This document shows positions 63,283 to 64,000 of a DNA stretch of 64,000 bases, in pieces. The notes beneath the pieces were generated by a model, which had not been told where the DNA came from, did not search any database, and was given only the letters and a program-made list of their open reading frames with translations. Numbering within the stretch: position 1 is the stretch's first letter; the number at the start of each line of letters is the position of its first letter. Origin of the DNA: an uncultured Erysipelotrichaceae bacterium. GTDB taxonomy: Bacteria > Bacillota_I > Bacilli_A > RFN20 > CAG-826. Where the stretch lies: contig OMWW01000005.1 of the NCBI GenBank assembly GCA_900314865.1, positions 48,805-112,804 on the forward strand, read 5' to 3'. The position numbers and the translations under genes are program-made.

Positions 63283-63648
63283 TTACTTTTTAAGAACTTT
63301 TCTAATTCCACCTCTAGGGTGAACCACATCTCCGTTATATCTAGGGATGACGTGCATGTGACAATGGAAGACGCTTTGTCCACCGGCCTCACCAACATTG
63401 AAGCCAATATTAAATCCATTAGGTGCATATAGCTCATCAAGATATTGTTTCACTTCTAAGGCTAAATCATGCATTGCACTGATTTCTTCATCAGTAATAT
63501 CAAAGAAAGAATCAACGTGTCTTCTTGGGATAATTAAAGTATGTCCCTTAGAGACAGGATTCTTGTCTAAAAACGCAACAGCGAGTTTATTTTCAAACAA
63601 GTGTTCTTCTTTACCGTTTACAATTTCACAAAAGATACATTTTTCCAT
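63283..63648 (-). CDS. HIT family protein (HinT-like)
   Basis: A 121-residue nucleotide hydrolase. Zinc-binding Cys4 and Cys7 (CIFCEI) and the catalytic HCHMHVIP triad (His95, His97, His99). HinT proteins hydrolyse adenosine phosphoramidates. Confidence 0.95.
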   Translation of the reverse strand: MEKCIFCEIVNGKEEHLFENKLAVAFLDKNPVSKGHTLIIPRRHVDSFFDITDEEISAMHDLALEVKQYLDELYAPNGFNIGFNVGEAGGQSVFHCHMHVIPRYNGDVVHPRGGIRKVLKK

Positions 63649-63690
63649 ATCTTTATTGTAGCCTCAATAAATCTAAATTTAAATAAGTTA

Positions 63691-63898
63691 CTATTTCGCT
63701 TCTTCAAATAACTTAGCGACAACTTCTCTTTCGCTTGTCGCCTCATAGAACTTAAAGATGTCTACTTCACAGTCGACATAGAAAGGAATTGCAGCTCCTG
63801 GACCAACAACGACTTATTCAATAACAATATCCTCCTCTTTGATGTCATTTAAAATCGGACATTTTTCTTGATCAAGAACTGTATAAGTGAACCTACTC
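63691..63898 (-). pseudogene. C-terminal fragment of a protein gene with an in-frame stop
   Basis: On the minus strand the frame reads protein-like (FTYTVLDQEKCPILNDIKEE, then DIVIE, TAA at 63816, VVVGPGAAIPFYVDCEVD, ending KLFEEAK). The TAA splits it, and upstream it meets the hairpin cluster. Either a real nonsense or frameshift mutation, or an assembly error. Family not recognised. Confidence 0.45.
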
Positions 63899-63980
63899 GG
63901 CAATTGAATAACCGAGCATCTGGGTTATATATTGGTGAATGATATCTTCCAATATATATCCATCTGGGTAGTTCCTACCC
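63896..63980. ncRNA. Candidate structured RNA or hairpin array at the window edge
   Basis: Three consecutive perfect inverted repeats: CTCGG/CCGAG (63896-63916), ATATATTGG/CCAATATAT (63927-63957) and GGGTAG/CTACCC (63966-63980). CATCTGGGT occurs at 63917-63925 and again at 63961-63969. This density is far above the background. Strand and identity are unknown, and the element is cut by the window end. Confidence 0.4.
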
Positions 63981-64000
63981 GATATCCCTACGTTACCAGC

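Overview
This is a 64 kb, AT-rich window from a low-GC Gram-positive bacterium. I would place it among uncultured gut Bacilli related to the RF39/Acholeplasma/Erysipelotrichales lineages. The evidence is lipoboxes on most secreted proteins, glutamine synthetase of the Firmicutes type, CIRCE/HrcA heat-shock control, Nup-type nucleoside ABC genes, a potABCD operon with an oversized PotD, MscL, DegV, and several giant repeat-bearing surface proteins. Genes use the standard bacterial code: TGA is a stop, for example in the ATGA overlaps near 6120 and 38707. About 85% of the genes are on the minus strand. No rRNA, CRISPR array, prophage or complete conjugative element is visible.

Layout. 1-8.9 kb is a secretome block: a membrane-bound XRE regulator, an M6 metalloprotease lipoprotein, an 861-residue lipoprotein, a flavodoxin-ferredoxin/epimerase pair and a lipase-like lipoprotein. 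8.9-16.7 kb holds tRNA-Phe and tRNA-Asp, cardiolipin synthase, TcdA, a three-gene amino-acid-type ABC transporter whose ATPase carries a long charged insertion, an acyltransferase and DegV. 16.9-28 kb holds glnA-glmS, a second cardiolipin synthase, a ZIP/HMA metal pair and a Nup/BMP nucleoside transporter. 28-34.8 kb is accessory: a 1150-residue surface protein, a DUF6273-like exported protein whose last ~100 bp look like a diversity-generating-retroelement variable region, a TetR regulator and IS remnants. 34.8-39.5 kb holds htpG under two CIRCE operators, then a compact radical-SAM 'mobile pair' cassette (A protein, MarR, B protein) lying between tRNA-fMet and a second copy of that tRNA's 3' end.

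39.5-44 kb is housekeeping (rpsU, deoC, rpmF, mtaB, rsmE). 44-46.5 kb is an IS605-type TnpB element, apparently inserted in an older gene, followed by three tRNAs. 46.5-51.7 kb is potABCD. 52-63.6 kb holds a thioredoxin-like lipoprotein, adenosine deaminase, mscL, a low-molecular-weight tyrosine phosphatase, fructose-bisphosphate aldolase, a 1300-residue repeat protein, surE, an XdhC-family protein and a HIT protein. The window ends in a run of perfect hairpins next to a broken reading frame.

How the genes fit together. A nucleoside-scavenging theme recurs: BMP/Nup uptake, adenosine deaminase, deoxyribose-phosphate aldolase, SurE and XdhC. glnA-glmS couples glutamine synthesis to glucosamine-6-phosphate. 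tcdA and mtaB both act on the t6A family of tRNA modifications. Potentially novel points are the DGR-like 3' end of the DUF6273-like gene, the radical-SAM cassette beside tRNA-fMet, the ABC ATPase insertion, and the hairpin cluster at the right edge.
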